A stretch of DNA of 31,482 nt from Campylobacterota bacterium. Its GTDB lineage: Bacteria > Campylobacterota > Campylobacteria > Campylobacterales > Sulfurospirillaceae. Shown here one piece after another: positions 1 through 7,846 of this stretch (its first letter is position 1; each line of letters starts with the position of its first letter). A model generated the notes under the pieces. The model was given only the letters and a program-made list of their open reading frames with translations, had not been told where the DNA came from and did not search any database. The stretch spans positions 1-31,482 of the forward strand of contig RZYK01000005.1 of NCBI GenBank assembly GCA_009930355.1, given 5' to 3'. The position numbers and the translations under genes are program-made.

Positions 1-75
1 TTTTCTACTCATTATTTCCCCTATTCTTTATAATCAAATTTTACTCAAAGAGAATAAAACTTTCTAAAAAATTGT

Positions 76-1242
76 TTGTTTTTCTTGGGGTATTATAGAA
101 AATGGAAAACCAATGTATTTGAACAATCAAATGCTGAAAAAGTGATGCATTTACTAATACAAAATGGTGCGGATGTAAATGCAAAAAATAACATGGGTAT
201 GACACCACTCATGCACTACGCTTTTAAAGGTGACGATAAACTTGTAAAAATCCTTCTTGAAAATGGTGCCAATATCAACGCTAAAAGTGAAATGACGGCT
301 TTTGATTTAGCAAGTGATGATAAAATCAAGGAGATGATACAATCTAAGAAAAACAATCATCCTCAAAAGCTAGTCAAACTCCTATCAAACTTCACTATCG
401 ATAAGCCTATCAAGTACACTACCCATGAATGGGATTTTGGAGAGCTTCAAAAAGAGTATGGTAACTTTGAGGGTTATATGAGTGCGATTAAAAAACAGTT
501 TGATGATATGAAAAATGAGCTTGAAACACTTAGTCCAAATCTATGTAAAAAAGTCTATACATTTTTGCTAGAAACCGAACCATCAAATGAGTATAGCTGG
601 TGCAGTAAAACTCAAATCAACCTCGGATGGTCTAGTTTGAAGGGCTTGAAAGAGTGGTGTGATAGTGGCAAAAATCCGTTTGCTTTTAAACTTCCAAAAG
701 CTATTTTTATTGGTCGAAAGCAAATTGCTACTTTTGGTGAAGTCATTACGCTCTTTAAAGGTGAAATAGAGGTACGAACAGACACTAAGGCCTTTAACTT
801 GGAAAGCATATTTAGTAATGCCTTTGTTAATTTTAAAGTAGACTACAGTACTTCAAAGTTAGCGACTAGACAATTTTATACGGATACACAAAAATTTTCA
901 GCGGTATTAAGCCAAATTGCCAAGCAGATGCATATGCGAGAAGATTGTAATAGTCTTGAAGTAAGCTCAATGGAACTTGAAGACAGATCTATCGAAATTA
1001 AACTAACACAAATAGGCTCTTATGCCACTCAAAATTCGCAAGGGATGCTCGAAGAGGTAAAGGATGGTGATTTTGCGGATATCAAAGCAAACCTTACAAA
1101 TCTTTGTGACTGGAGTATTGAAAGCGGTTTTGAAAGTGAATATTTTAGAATCAACTATTTGCACAGCAACAATGTCAAAGAGATAGTTTTGCTGAGTGAA
1201 AAACCCAAAGGTTTTACACATATTTTTAGATTTTACAGGTAA
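76..1242 (+). CDS. Ankyrin-repeat protein, N-terminus uncertain or clipped
   Basis: The N-terminal part (about residues 20-90) carries ankyrin-type repeats: LLIQNGADVNAKNNMGMTPL is followed by a second copy ending ILLENGANINAK. Ankyrin repeats normally mediate protein contacts. The first repeat lacks its first helix, and the frame is open only from base 58 after an in-frame TAA. The TTG at 76 has no clear ribosome site and the first ATG is at 145, so the gene looks 5'-truncated or its start is unsure. The remaining ~300 residues match no family I recognise; they contain a Trp/Cys-bearing stretch near residues 175-195 and a probable beta-rich region after it. It ends 60 bases before the toxin-antitoxin unit and need not belong to it. 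Confidence 0.6.
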   Translation: MFFLGYYRKWKTNVFEQSNAEKVMHLLIQNGADVNAKNNMGMTPLMHYAFKGDDKLVKILLENGANINAKSEMTAFDLASDDKIKEMIQSKKNNHPQKLVKLLSNFTIDKPIKYTTHEWDFGELQKEYGNFEGYMSAIKKQFDDMKNELETLSPNLCKKVYTFLLETEPSNEYSWCSKTQINLGWSSLKGLKEWCDSGKNPFAFKLPKAIFIGRKQIATFGEVITLFKGEIEVRTDTKAFNLESIFSNAFVNFKVDYSTSKLATRQFYTDTQKFSAVLSQIAKQMHMREDCNSLEVSSMELEDRSIEIKLTQIGSYATQNSQGMLEEVKDGDFADIKANLTNLCDWSIESGFESEYFRINYLHSNNVKEIVLLSEKPKGFTHIFRFYR

Positions 1243-1264
1243 AAAGGTTTCTCAATCTAAAATG

Positions 1265-1273
1265 TGATACAAT
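1265..1273 (+). promoter_or_regulatory. Extended -10 promoter of the RHH/PIN unit
   Basis: TGATACAAT gives an extended -10 (TG-N-TACAAT) 30 bases before the antitoxin ATG at 1303. No convincing -35 is seen, as is common in Campylobacterota. TGTC at 1275-1278 lies on the wrong side of this box and does not fit the WYL-type promoter found elsewhere in the window. Confidence 0.4.
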
Positions 1274-1302
1274 GTGTCATACAAAAAAGAAAAGGACCAA
1301 AC

Positions 1303-1560
1303 ATGATATCGATTCGTCTTGATACAAGCTTGGAGAGCCAGCTTAATTTTTTTAGTGATTATATGCACCTCTCAAAAAGTCAAATCATCAAAAACTCTTT
1401 GATGTATTACTTCGAGATATTAAAAAAAGAAACAGCACAAAAAACACCGTATGAGCTTGGAAGTGAGTTGTTTGGTAAGTATGCGAGCGGACGCAGTGAT
1501 CTTTCTTCAACCTACAAAGAAAAACTCAAAGAGAAGCTCCATGCAAAAAACAATCATTGA
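1303..1560 (+). CDS. Ribbon-helix-helix antitoxin of a PIN toxin pair
   Basis: This 85-residue protein begins MISIRLDTSLESQLNFFSDY, the usual beta-strand and first helix of a CopG/Arc-type ribbon-helix-helix DNA-binding domain. It then reads LSKSQIIKNSLMYYFEIL for the second helix, and its charged C-terminal tail would wrap the toxin. It is expected to neutralise the PIN nuclease encoded next and repress the shared promoter. The ATG at 1303 follows AAAGGACC; an in-frame GTG at 1264 lies upstream of the -10 box and is unlikely. The 3' end overlaps the toxin by 20 bases, the usual translational coupling of such pairs. Family assignment is firm; the DNA target is unknown. Confidence 0.8.
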   Translation: MISIRLDTSLESQLNFFSDYMHLSKSQIIKNSLMYYFEILKKETAQKTPYELGSELFGKYASGRSDLSSTYKEKLKEKLHAKNNH

Positions 1561-1957
1561 TAGCGGACCTCTTATCGCATTGTTTGATAAAAGTGATCGC
1601 TACCATGAGAGTGTTTTAGCATTTATCAAAACATTTCAAGGGCGGCTCATTACATCTTGGGCCGTTCTTACTGAAGTCTCTCATATGCTCGATTTTAATC
1701 TCAATGTACAAATAGACTTTCTTAAGTGGATTGAGCTAGGTGGTGTTAGTGTGTATGAGATTTCACAACGTGAGATATCTGCCATACGCACCATGATGGA
1801 AAAATACAACGATATCCCAATGGATCTTGCTGATGGAACACTGATGTATATCGCCAATCAAGAAAATATTCGAACTATTGTCAGTATCGATAGTGACTTT
1901 GATATTTATAGAACATTAAAAAAACAAAGTTTGAACAATCTGTTAAAAGGACATTGA
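1541..1957 (+). CDS. PIN-domain ribonuclease toxin (VapC-like)
   Basis: This 138-residue single-domain PIN protein would cleave RNA using metal ions. The acidic residues sit in the expected places: D7 in TIIDSGPLIALFD, E45 in LTEVSHML, D95/D98 in MDLADGTLMYIA, and D117 in IVSIDSDFDIY. The start at 1541 follows GAGAAG inside the antitoxin gene; a longer frame from 1451 would duplicate antitoxin coding sequence and is rejected. All catalytic positions are kept, so it should be active unless bound by the RHH partner. The next gene starts 7 bases downstream, suggesting it belongs to the same transcript. Type II toxin is the most likely role; the target RNA is unknown. Confidence 0.82.
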   Translation: MQKTIIDSGPLIALFDKSDRYHESVLAFIKTFQGRLITSWAVLTEVSHMLDFNLNVQIDFLKWIELGGVSVYEISQREISAIRTMMEKYNDIPMDLADGTLMYIANQENIRTIVSIDSDFDIYRTLKKQSLNNLLKGH

Positions 1958-1964
1958 AAAGCGA

Positions 1965-4268
1965 ATGAAAAAAATAGCCTTAATTGAAGATAGAGACACA
2001 AGGCAAGAACGATTTTCTCAAGAAGAAAATTTTGATTTTGAAACGTATCGTTCTATTTTAGATAACTTTGTTTTTGAAGAGTTCGAAGAACTGGCTTTGC
2101 AAATACTCAATGACAGTTTTAATCTTTTACAATACGATGTTATTATTTGCCATAAGTCTGTACAGATAGTAGATAAGAATGACAGCAATCTAGTTATCAC
2201 AAGCCGACTAAAAGATTATTGTAAAAAACATCAAAAAACACTCATCTTTTTTTCAGGTGGCATCTCTGCAAATTATTATGATAATAGCGAATATGACTAT
2301 TTAGAGCTCAATTCAAAAACGTTTTACAGTCAAAATCTAAAGCTATTTTTAGATGAAGTGCAAAAAGAGAATGAAAATATATTGATGCTTTGCTATGGTG
2401 AACATTGGCAAGAAAATATTGTTGCAAATATTTTAGAAAAAACAAATCTCTTTATTTTTGATCTACAAAACAACGCAGTAGATGTAGATAAGTTTGAGAT
2501 AGATGCAGATTTAGTGAAAATTGATCATGACTTCTATACTCTAAAAGCAAAAACGTTAGATGAGATACTCCTATTTAAAGAGAGTTTGGAAAAATTCTTT
2601 ACATGTAAAAAGAGCAAAAAAACTAAAAATATATCGTTAATTATTCACAATGATAATGTATGCGATCCTCAGTTGTTTGACCATCATATAAAATTTTCAC
2701 AAACATTTGATGAAATAGACATGTATATTTCAAATATCATTGATGAAGTAGCGTTATATATGCCTGATATGATTTTTATCAAAGACAATCTGAGTAAAAA
2801 TTATTTTGAACTATTGGGATTAAGGCTCGCCCACCACATTAGATTATCTTCGCAACTTGGTGAAAAGAGTTTTGTGCCTATTGTTATTATCAGTGATTTT
2901 GGTATTGAGGCATTAATAAAGTTTAATCCTTTAGCAAATATTTTGACCACAGATAATGTTTTTGTTATTCAAAACACGACCGAGGAAATTTCACAGTATC
3001 AAACATTAGAATATCCATCTATAAAATTACAAGAATATGTAGAATCAATTGTTATTTATCCACCTAAAGACTATCTAGATCATCATAGTATTGCAAATGA
3101 ATGGAGTATTTACCGTTGGGCAGAGTTTTTGAGAGTTGAGAGTAAGGCAACAATAGCAAACAGGGTAAAAGTAGAAAATATGCTCTATTTTAAATACCTT
3201 AAAGCAAAATATGCCACAAAAGATGAGAGTGTAGTAAAAACAATAAGCCCGTTAACAAAAAAAGGGAAAGTATTACTGATAGATGATGAGTGGAGCAAAG
3301 GCTGGAGTGATATTTTAAATGTAGCACTTAAAAAAGATGGCGTAGAATTTAAAACTTTTGAGTACGAATATAAAGACAAAAGTGAATTTAATTTGATTGT
3401 GCAGCTCAAACATAAAGAGCTAACGAGTTTGATTGAAAACGCAGATGTCATTATCTTAGATTTGAGATTGCTTGAAAGTGACCATAAAAATGAAAAGATA
3501 GAAAACTACACAGGTATCAAAATACTCGAAAAGATCCATGAGATAAATGCTGGTATACAAGTGATTATGCTCACAGCAACCAGTAAAAGTACCATACTTG
3601 AAAAGCTCTATGAGAAAAAAATACTAGGCTATATCAAAAAAGAACATCCTGATGATATTAGTATAGATACAGTTGAAAATATCAATAAACTGTTAAGATT
3701 AGTGGATAAGGGCTTGCAAAGAAAATACCTTAAAGAAGTTTGGGAGATTCAAAATGATATTTTAGCACTTAAATTGTTGTCAAATTTAAAATTATCATTT
3801 GACATGGATGATTCTCAAAAAAAATTATTAGAACTTAAAAATACGGTTACAAAAATATTTGAAACTCTCGATAGTAATATTCCAAAACCGTTTATTTATG
3901 GGATGTTAACTTTATACAAATGTATTGAAATTATTAACGATTACTATATCTATGAAAAATATGATAGAACAATTAAAAAACCAAAAGCATATTGGGTGCA
4001 TAATAATAAATTGATTGATAATGATGGAAATTCAAGTGTAAATAATAAAATAAAATCTATTTTAAAGCACCTAGAAATTCAAAATGATGAACGAAATAGG
4101 CTTATTAATGAAATTTCTTGCACAAGAAATTATGAAATACATTTTGGAGAAATTAAACCAGAATGTGAAGGAAGAATTATTAAAAACATCAATGAAACAC
4201 ACTATAAAGAGTGGTTGAAAGTATTGCAATCAATTCTAATTAGAATATCGGAAGTAAAAAGTAAATAG
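1965..4268 (+). CDS. Multi-receiver-like protein with C-terminal HEPN-type motif
   Basis: This 767-residue protein has no family name I can give. Residues about 435-575 form a full response-regulator receiver: acidic pair D440/D441 in LLIDDEW, phospho-acceptor D499 in VIILDLRL, T537 in MLTATS and K558 in GYIKKE. The N-terminus (MKKIALIEDRD, then YDVIICHKS) looks like a second receiver fold with the acceptor Asp replaced. A stretch near 265-345 (PDMIFIKDN, then VPIVIIS) resembles a third degenerate one. The C-terminal ~170 residues are helical and end with R721-N-Y-E-I-H726, matching the HEPN RNase pattern R[N/H]xxxH. No histidine kinase is adjacent. It starts 7 bases after the PIN gene, so it may be a third component of that toxin-antitoxin unit. 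Receiver assignment is firm; HEPN is inference from the motif and the all-helical setting. Confidence 0.65.
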   Translation: MKKIALIEDRDTRQERFSQEENFDFETYRSILDNFVFEEFEELALQILNDSFNLLQYDVIICHKSVQIVDKNDSNLVITSRLKDYCKKHQKTLIFFSGGISANYYDNSEYDYLELNSKTFYSQNLKLFLDEVQKENENILMLCYGEHWQENIVANILEKTNLFIFDLQNNAVDVDKFEIDADLVKIDHDFYTLKAKTLDEILLFKESLEKFFTCKKSKKTKNISLIIHNDNVCDPQLFDHHIKFSQTFDEIDMYISNIIDEVALYMPDMIFIKDNLSKNYFELLGLRLAHHIRLSSQLGEKSFVPIVIISDFGIEALIKFNPLANILTTDNVFVIQNTTEEISQYQTLEYPSIKLQEYVESIVIYPPKDYLDHHSIANEWSIYRWAEFLRVESKATIANRVKVENMLYFKYLKAKYATKDESVVKTISPLTKKGKVLLIDDEWSKGWSDILNVALKKDGVEFKTFEYEYKDKSEFNLIVQLKHKELTSLIENADVIILDLRLLESDHKNEKIENYTGIKILEKIHEINAGIQVIMLTATSKSTILEKLYEKKILGYIKKEHPDDISIDTVENINKLLRLVDKGLQRKYLKEVWEIQNDILALKLLSNLKLSFDMDDSQKKLLELKNTVTKIFETLDSNIPKPFIYGMLTLYKCIEIINDYYIYEKYDRTIKKPKAYWVHNNKLIDNDGNSSVNNKIKSILKHLEIQNDERNRLINEISCTRNYEIHFGEIKPECEGRIIKNINETHYKEWLKVLQSILIRISEVKSK

Positions 4269-4298
4269 ACAATATATGTCTATTTGGTAGGCTATAAT
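4263..4298 (+). promoter_or_regulatory. WYL-type operator/promoter 1 (in front of the WYL gene)
   Basis: Perfect inverted repeat with 9-bp arms AAATAGACA/TGTCTATTT around a 5-bp centre ATATA (4263-4285). The TGTC half (4277-4280) is followed after 12 bases by the -10 box TATAAT (4293-4298). The place where a -35 would lie is inside the repeat and has no -35 consensus. It overlaps the last codons of the preceding gene. It is the best-formed copy of a motif found nine times in the window, so the WYL protein probably controls its own gene. Confidence 0.8.
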
Positions 4299-4327
4299 AC
4301 TATCAAAATTCATCAAATGGAATCCCA

Positions 4328-5299
4328 ATGACAACCAATCAAACTGCACGTGTACTCGAACTTCTCAAACGCTTTAATAATGGTGAAAAAGTATGTATAG
4401 ACGCTTTGCAACAAGATGCTCTTTGGTATGGGAAAAGTGAAAAAACCATTCGTAGAGATTTGGATGTGATTAAAGAGTATTTTCCAGAAGCTTTTGAGCT
4501 GATTCGTGGCGGGCATGGTGAAAAAGGATGCTACAAAGCAGTCACAAGAGGAGCGTTTGATAATCTTTTAAAACCAGAGCTTATCTCTTTATTGGTGCAA
4601 GCATTTAGCATCGCTCAAAAAAATAATTTCTTTGATAATTTCACGATGGATACAACCGATAAAAAGATTCTTGAAAGTAAGGTCAAAGAGACCAGTAAAT
4701 GCTATGTTTTTAAAAACAAACCCTTTGAGAGTCAAAAAGACGACATGGTGCTCTTTAAAAAACTAGAACGTGCCATTCAGCATCAAAAGTACCTTATTTT
4801 AGAGTATCCACAGAAAAATACTTTCATGAAAGTAGAAGTAAAACCCTATAAAATAGTCTTTATGAATGAAAACTTCTATCTTGCCTGTGAGGTGGATCAT
4901 GCAGCATATGCGTTTTCAATCTTTCGTATCTCTAAAATAAAAAGTATTGAAGACACACCAAAAACCTATCAAAAAAATCCAGATATTGAAGAGTTTATCC
5001 AAGCGATGCAAACACCTTTCCCTCTCTACACAAAGGACTTTAGACTGCATCTTATTGAAGTAGTATTAGAAGTCGATGCCTCAAAAGCCTTTTATTTCAA
5101 GGCAAAAAAATATCTTAAATCACAAAGCATCGTGGAAGAAAAAGAAAATGGCAATCTTATCATTTGCTATAAAGTGACACAGCTTCGAGAAATGGAAGAG
5201 CTGCTTCACAAATGGATTCCTTATGTCAAAGTCATTGCCCCTCTGCCACTTAAAGAGAAACTCCACCAAGAACTGACAGAATATCTTACTAACAGTTAA
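4328..5299 (+). CDS. WYL-domain transcription regulator (HTH-WYL-WCX)
   Basis: This 323-residue protein has the standard layout: an N-terminal winged helix (residues 1-65, with KSEKTIRRDLDVIKEYFP as recognition helix region), a WYL domain around 140-215 and a C-terminal WCX extension. The name-giving motif appears as F183-Y184-L185, with R200 in the following FRISKI strand. WYL domains sense ligands, and in PafBC, DriD and CapW-type regulators they respond to nucleic acid or nucleotides. The gene has its own inverted-repeat promoter, and the same motif lies before many genes of the window, which makes it the probable master regulator of the island. Whether it represses or activates cannot be read directly; the fixed spacing to the -10 box argues for activation. 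Confidence 0.88.
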   Translation: MTTNQTARVLELLKRFNNGEKVCIDALQQDALWYGKSEKTIRRDLDVIKEYFPEAFELIRGGHGEKGCYKAVTRGAFDNLLKPELISLLVQAFSIAQKNNFFDNFTMDTTDKKILESKVKETSKCYVFKNKPFESQKDDMVLFKKLERAIQHQKYLILEYPQKNTFMKVEVKPYKIVFMNENFYLACEVDHAAYAFSIFRISKIKSIEDTPKTYQKNPDIEEFIQAMQTPFPLYTKDFRLHLIEVVLEVDASKAFYFKAKKYLKSQSIVEEKENGNLIICYKVTQLREMEELLHKWIPYVKVIAPLPLKEKLHQELTEYLTNS

Positions 5300-5337
5300 C
5301 ACATTGGACATGATTTGTCCAATGTGTTATGTATGAT
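5297..5337 (+). promoter_or_regulatory. WYL-type operator/promoter 2, also a strong hairpin
   Basis: A perfect 14-bp inverted repeat (5297-5329, arms TAACACATTGGACA and its complement, loop TGATT) begins right at the WYL stop codon. Its core is GACA-N5-TGTC (5307-5319), and TGTC is followed after 12 bases by TATGAT (5332-5337). It therefore fits the WYL promoter rule. As RNA it would also fold into a strong hairpin at the end of the WYL message, although no T-run follows. The DUF1848 gene starts 121 bases after this -10 box. Confidence 0.65.
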
Positions 5338-5418
5338 GCGTGAAGTTGAATGACCCCGTATTTATACATAATCTAATTCTGCAAAGCCGTTTTAGAAACA
5401 GCGATAGTAGAATAAATG

Positions 5419-5424
5419 TATAAT
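5419..5424 (+). promoter_or_regulatory. Second -10 box before the DUF1848 gene
   Basis: A consensus TATAAT lies 34 bases before the ATG at 5459 with no good -35. It would give a shorter leader than the upstream WYL-type promoter, so the gene may have two promoters. Confidence 0.4.
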
Positions 5425-5458
5425 ATCCATACTACAAAATAACACACTAGGTAAAGCA

Positions 5459-6469
5459 ATGCAGTGGGCAAAAGAGAAATTAGTATTGAAAGATGGTACA
5501 ACGGTAGATGCGCAAGCACCGATGATTGTTTCTGCAAGCAGAGCGACCGATATTCCTGCTTTTTACAGCGAATGGTTCATCAAACGATGGGAAGATGGGT
5601 ATCTTAAATGGATAAATCCTTTCAACGGACAGCCCTTATATGTTTCGTTTAAAAATACACGATGTGTAGTGTTTTGGAGCAAAAATCCAAAAGTGATGAT
5701 GAAACATCTTGATTGGCTTGAACAAAACATCCCCAATTATTATTTTCAATTTTCACTCAATGACTACGACTTTGAAAAGTATGAAGCCAAAGTCCCTTCG
5801 GTGGCACAGCGGATTGAGACATTTAAAGAACTTTCCAACAAAGTAGGCTCTAAAAAAGTAATTTGGCGGTATGACCCTCTTATCTTAACCCAAACACTGG
5901 ATATGGATGAACTCCTCAAAAGAATACAACGCATCGGCAATGAGCTTAAAGGCTATACAGAAAAATTGGTCTTTAGCTTTGTGGATATCGGGATGTATAA
6001 AAAGGTAGAAAGCAACCTCAAAAAAGAACAAGTGCCTTATATTGAGTGGACGAGTGAATTGATGGATACCTTTGCAAAACGACTCAGTGAACTCAATGAA
6101 CGATGGCACTTTCAACTAGGAACATGCAGTGAAAAGATTGATTTGGACAAGTATGGGATCATTCACAACAAATGCATCGATGATGATTTAATGATGGATC
6201 TTTTTGATCACGACACTGCATTGATGGAGTTTTTGGGTGTAGAGACCACACCAGCCGATCTTTTTAGTGATGGCAAGGTCACCAAAACAAAAAGCCTTAA
6301 AGATAAAGGACAAAGAGAAGATTGTGGGTGCATCATGAGCAAAGATATAGGGGCATACAACACCTGCCCACATGAGTGCAACTACTGCTATGCCAATACT
6401 TCCAAAGAGGTGGCAAAGCAAAATTATCAAAAATATTTGGGTGATAAAGATAAAGAGAGTATTGTTTAA
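5459..6469 (+). CDS. DUF1848 family protein with C-terminal CxxxCxxC cluster motif
   Basis: This 336-residue protein matches the DUF1848 family as I know it: an N-terminal MIVSASRATDIPAFYSEWF segment, FKNTRCVVFWSKNP, and WRYDPLI in the middle. The C-terminus has two cysteine groups, C289-G-C291 and C303-P-H-E-C307-N-Y-C310. The latter has the CxxxCxxC spacing of radical-SAM iron-sulphur sites, though placed at the C-terminus. A 4Fe-4S cluster and possibly SAM chemistry are therefore likely, but no reaction is established for the family. The start at 5459 is preceded by AGGTAAAG. It lies downstream of the WYL-type hairpin promoter and in the same direction as the WYL gene. Confidence 0.8.
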   Translation: MQWAKEKLVLKDGTTVDAQAPMIVSASRATDIPAFYSEWFIKRWEDGYLKWINPFNGQPLYVSFKNTRCVVFWSKNPKVMMKHLDWLEQNIPNYYFQFSLNDYDFEKYEAKVPSVAQRIETFKELSNKVGSKKVIWRYDPLILTQTLDMDELLKRIQRIGNELKGYTEKLVFSFVDIGMYKKVESNLKKEQVPYIEWTSELMDTFAKRLSELNERWHFQLGTCSEKIDLDKYGIIHNKCIDDDLMMDLFDHDTALMEFLGVETTPADLFSDGKVTKTKSLKDKGQREDCGCIMSKDIGAYNTCPHECNYCYANTSKEVAKQNYQKYLGDKDKESIV

Positions 6470-6498
6470 AATGCTGTAAATATTTTAAATTTATATAG

Positions 6499-6504
6499 TA
6501 TAAT
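6499..6504 (+). promoter_or_regulatory. -10 box of the AAA/DUF4143 gene
   Basis: TATAAT lies 29 bases before the ATG at 6534, in a stretch of A/T runs with no TGTC at the WYL spacing. This gene therefore looks independent of the WYL promoter set. Confidence 0.45.
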
Positions 6505-6533
6505 GGTAAAATATAAACCATCAAAGAGATAAA

Positions 6534-7736
6534 ATGAAAAAAAGAACCTTAGAGACCATACTTAAAATAGCCCTTGATACCTTTCCGGTTGTTCTGCTCA
6601 ACGGTGCAAGGCAAGTGGGTAAATCTACGTTAGCCCTAGAAAACTTTAAAAACTACCTCACCTTTGATGATGGAGAGCTTCGCCTCTATGCCAAAGAGAA
6701 TCCAAAAGGTTTTTTGAAAAATCTTGACTTACCCGTATGCCTTGATGAGATTCAAAAAGTGCCTACTTTGCTTGAATTTATCAAAATCCATATCGATGCA
6801 AACAGAGTCAACGGTAATTTTTTACTGACAGGTAGTTCAAATGTTCTTGACCACAAAGAGAGCAAAGACACGCTAGCAGGAAGATTGTGCGAACTACGAC
6901 TACATCCGCTTAGCTCCAAAGAGAAAAATGACAAACCCTATGAAAATATCATCGAGAAACTGTTACATCGTGATTTTAAACTACCCATAAAAGAGTATGA
7001 TGATGATATATACAAACATATCTTAGATGGCGGCTACCCTGAGATTTTAGAGCTGGATGGTTTTGCAAAAGAGTTATGGTTTAAGTCCTACATTGCAACC
7101 TACATCGAACGAGATGCAAGAGACCTTGCAGACATACGCGATATCGATAGTTTTATAAAATTTGTCCATGTTTTAGCAACAAGGAGCGGCACCATACTCA
7201 ACAAATCAAGCCTGAGTAATGACATTGGCATCAAAGATATCACCACTGAAAACTACCTCTCCATCATCACGCAGATCTATCAAGCCACTCTTTTGAAACC
7301 CTATTTTATTAATATCGGAAAACAGTTTGTTAAGTCCCCGAAACTCTTTTTTAACGATACGGGAGTCTTGTGTAGTTTACTTAGAATCAGCTCAAAAGAA
7401 GAGTTGTTGCATTCAAACTATAGCGGTCAGATTTTTGAGAGTTATGTCTTTGGGGAGCTTCTAAAACACCTCTCTTATTTGCAAAAAAGTGCCCAGATGT
7501 TTCATTATCGTACAAACGATAAAAAAGAGATTGATTTTATCATAGAAGTGGACAATGAACTGCTGGCTATTGAAGTGAAACAAAGCAGCAGTGTTAGCAA
7601 AAATGACTTTAAACACATCATTGATTTGCAAAGTAGATGCGATAAAAAGTGTTTGGGCATCGTCTTTTATAACGGCAATAGGGTTGTTGAGCTAAGTGAT
7701 GATTTGGTAGCACTTCCTTTAGGGATGTTTTTATAA
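6534..7736 (+). CDS. AAA ATPase with C-terminal DUF4143 domain
   Basis: This 400-residue protein belongs to the common AAA_14/DUF4143 type. Walker A is G24-ARQVGKS-T32, Walker B is LDEIQ (D71, E72), and the sensor region reads FLLTGSSN. The DUF4143 part (about residues 180-390) ends with EIDFIIE and AIEVKQSSS, which resembles the D-(E)xK core of restriction-endonuclease folds. Members occur mostly in accessory DNA and their function is unproven; roles in toxin or defence modules have been suggested. It is a single gene with its own -10 box and stops 110 bases before the Hsp70 gene. Confidence 0.85.
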   Translation: MKKRTLETILKIALDTFPVVLLNGARQVGKSTLALENFKNYLTFDDGELRLYAKENPKGFLKNLDLPVCLDEIQKVPTLLEFIKIHIDANRVNGNFLLTGSSNVLDHKESKDTLAGRLCELRLHPLSSKEKNDKPYENIIEKLLHRDFKLPIKEYDDDIYKHILDGGYPEILELDGFAKELWFKSYIATYIERDARDLADIRDIDSFIKFVHVLATRSGTILNKSSLSNDIGIKDITTENYLSIITQIYQATLLKPYFINIGKQFVKSPKLFFNDTGVLCSLLRISSKEELLHSNYSGQIFESYVFGELLKHLSYLQKSAQMFHYRTNDKKEIDFIIEVDNELLAIEVKQSSSVSKNDFKHIIDLQSRCDKKCLGIVFYNGNRVVELSDDLVALPLGMFL

Positions 7737-7751
7737 AAAAGAATTTTAATG

Positions 7752-7782
7752 GACACTATATGGGAATAACAGATAATAGAAT
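7752..7782 (+). promoter_or_regulatory. WYL-type operator/promoter 3 (Hsp70 operon)
   Basis: GACA (7752-7755), centre CTATA and a degenerate second half TGGG (7761-7764) are followed after 12 bases by TAGAAT (7777-7782). It keeps the spacing of the other sites but is the only one where the downstream half is altered. Binding may be weaker or asymmetrical. The Hsp70-like gene starts 64 bases further on. Confidence 0.5.
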
Positions 7783-7846
7783 TCAAAATAATCAGTAGTA
7801 AATAGTGTTTTGTATTAAAACTTTTAATAATAAGGATGACTAGCAA

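Noticed and set aside
1275..1291. TGTC near the RHH antitoxin as a WYL-type site
   Set aside because: It lies downstream of the probable -10 box and no TAnnnT follows at 12 bases.
1451..1540. Longer PIN toxin from 1451
   Set aside because: It would add sequence translated from the antitoxin gene in another frame and lacks a ribosome site; the ATG at 1541 fits the PIN fold start.
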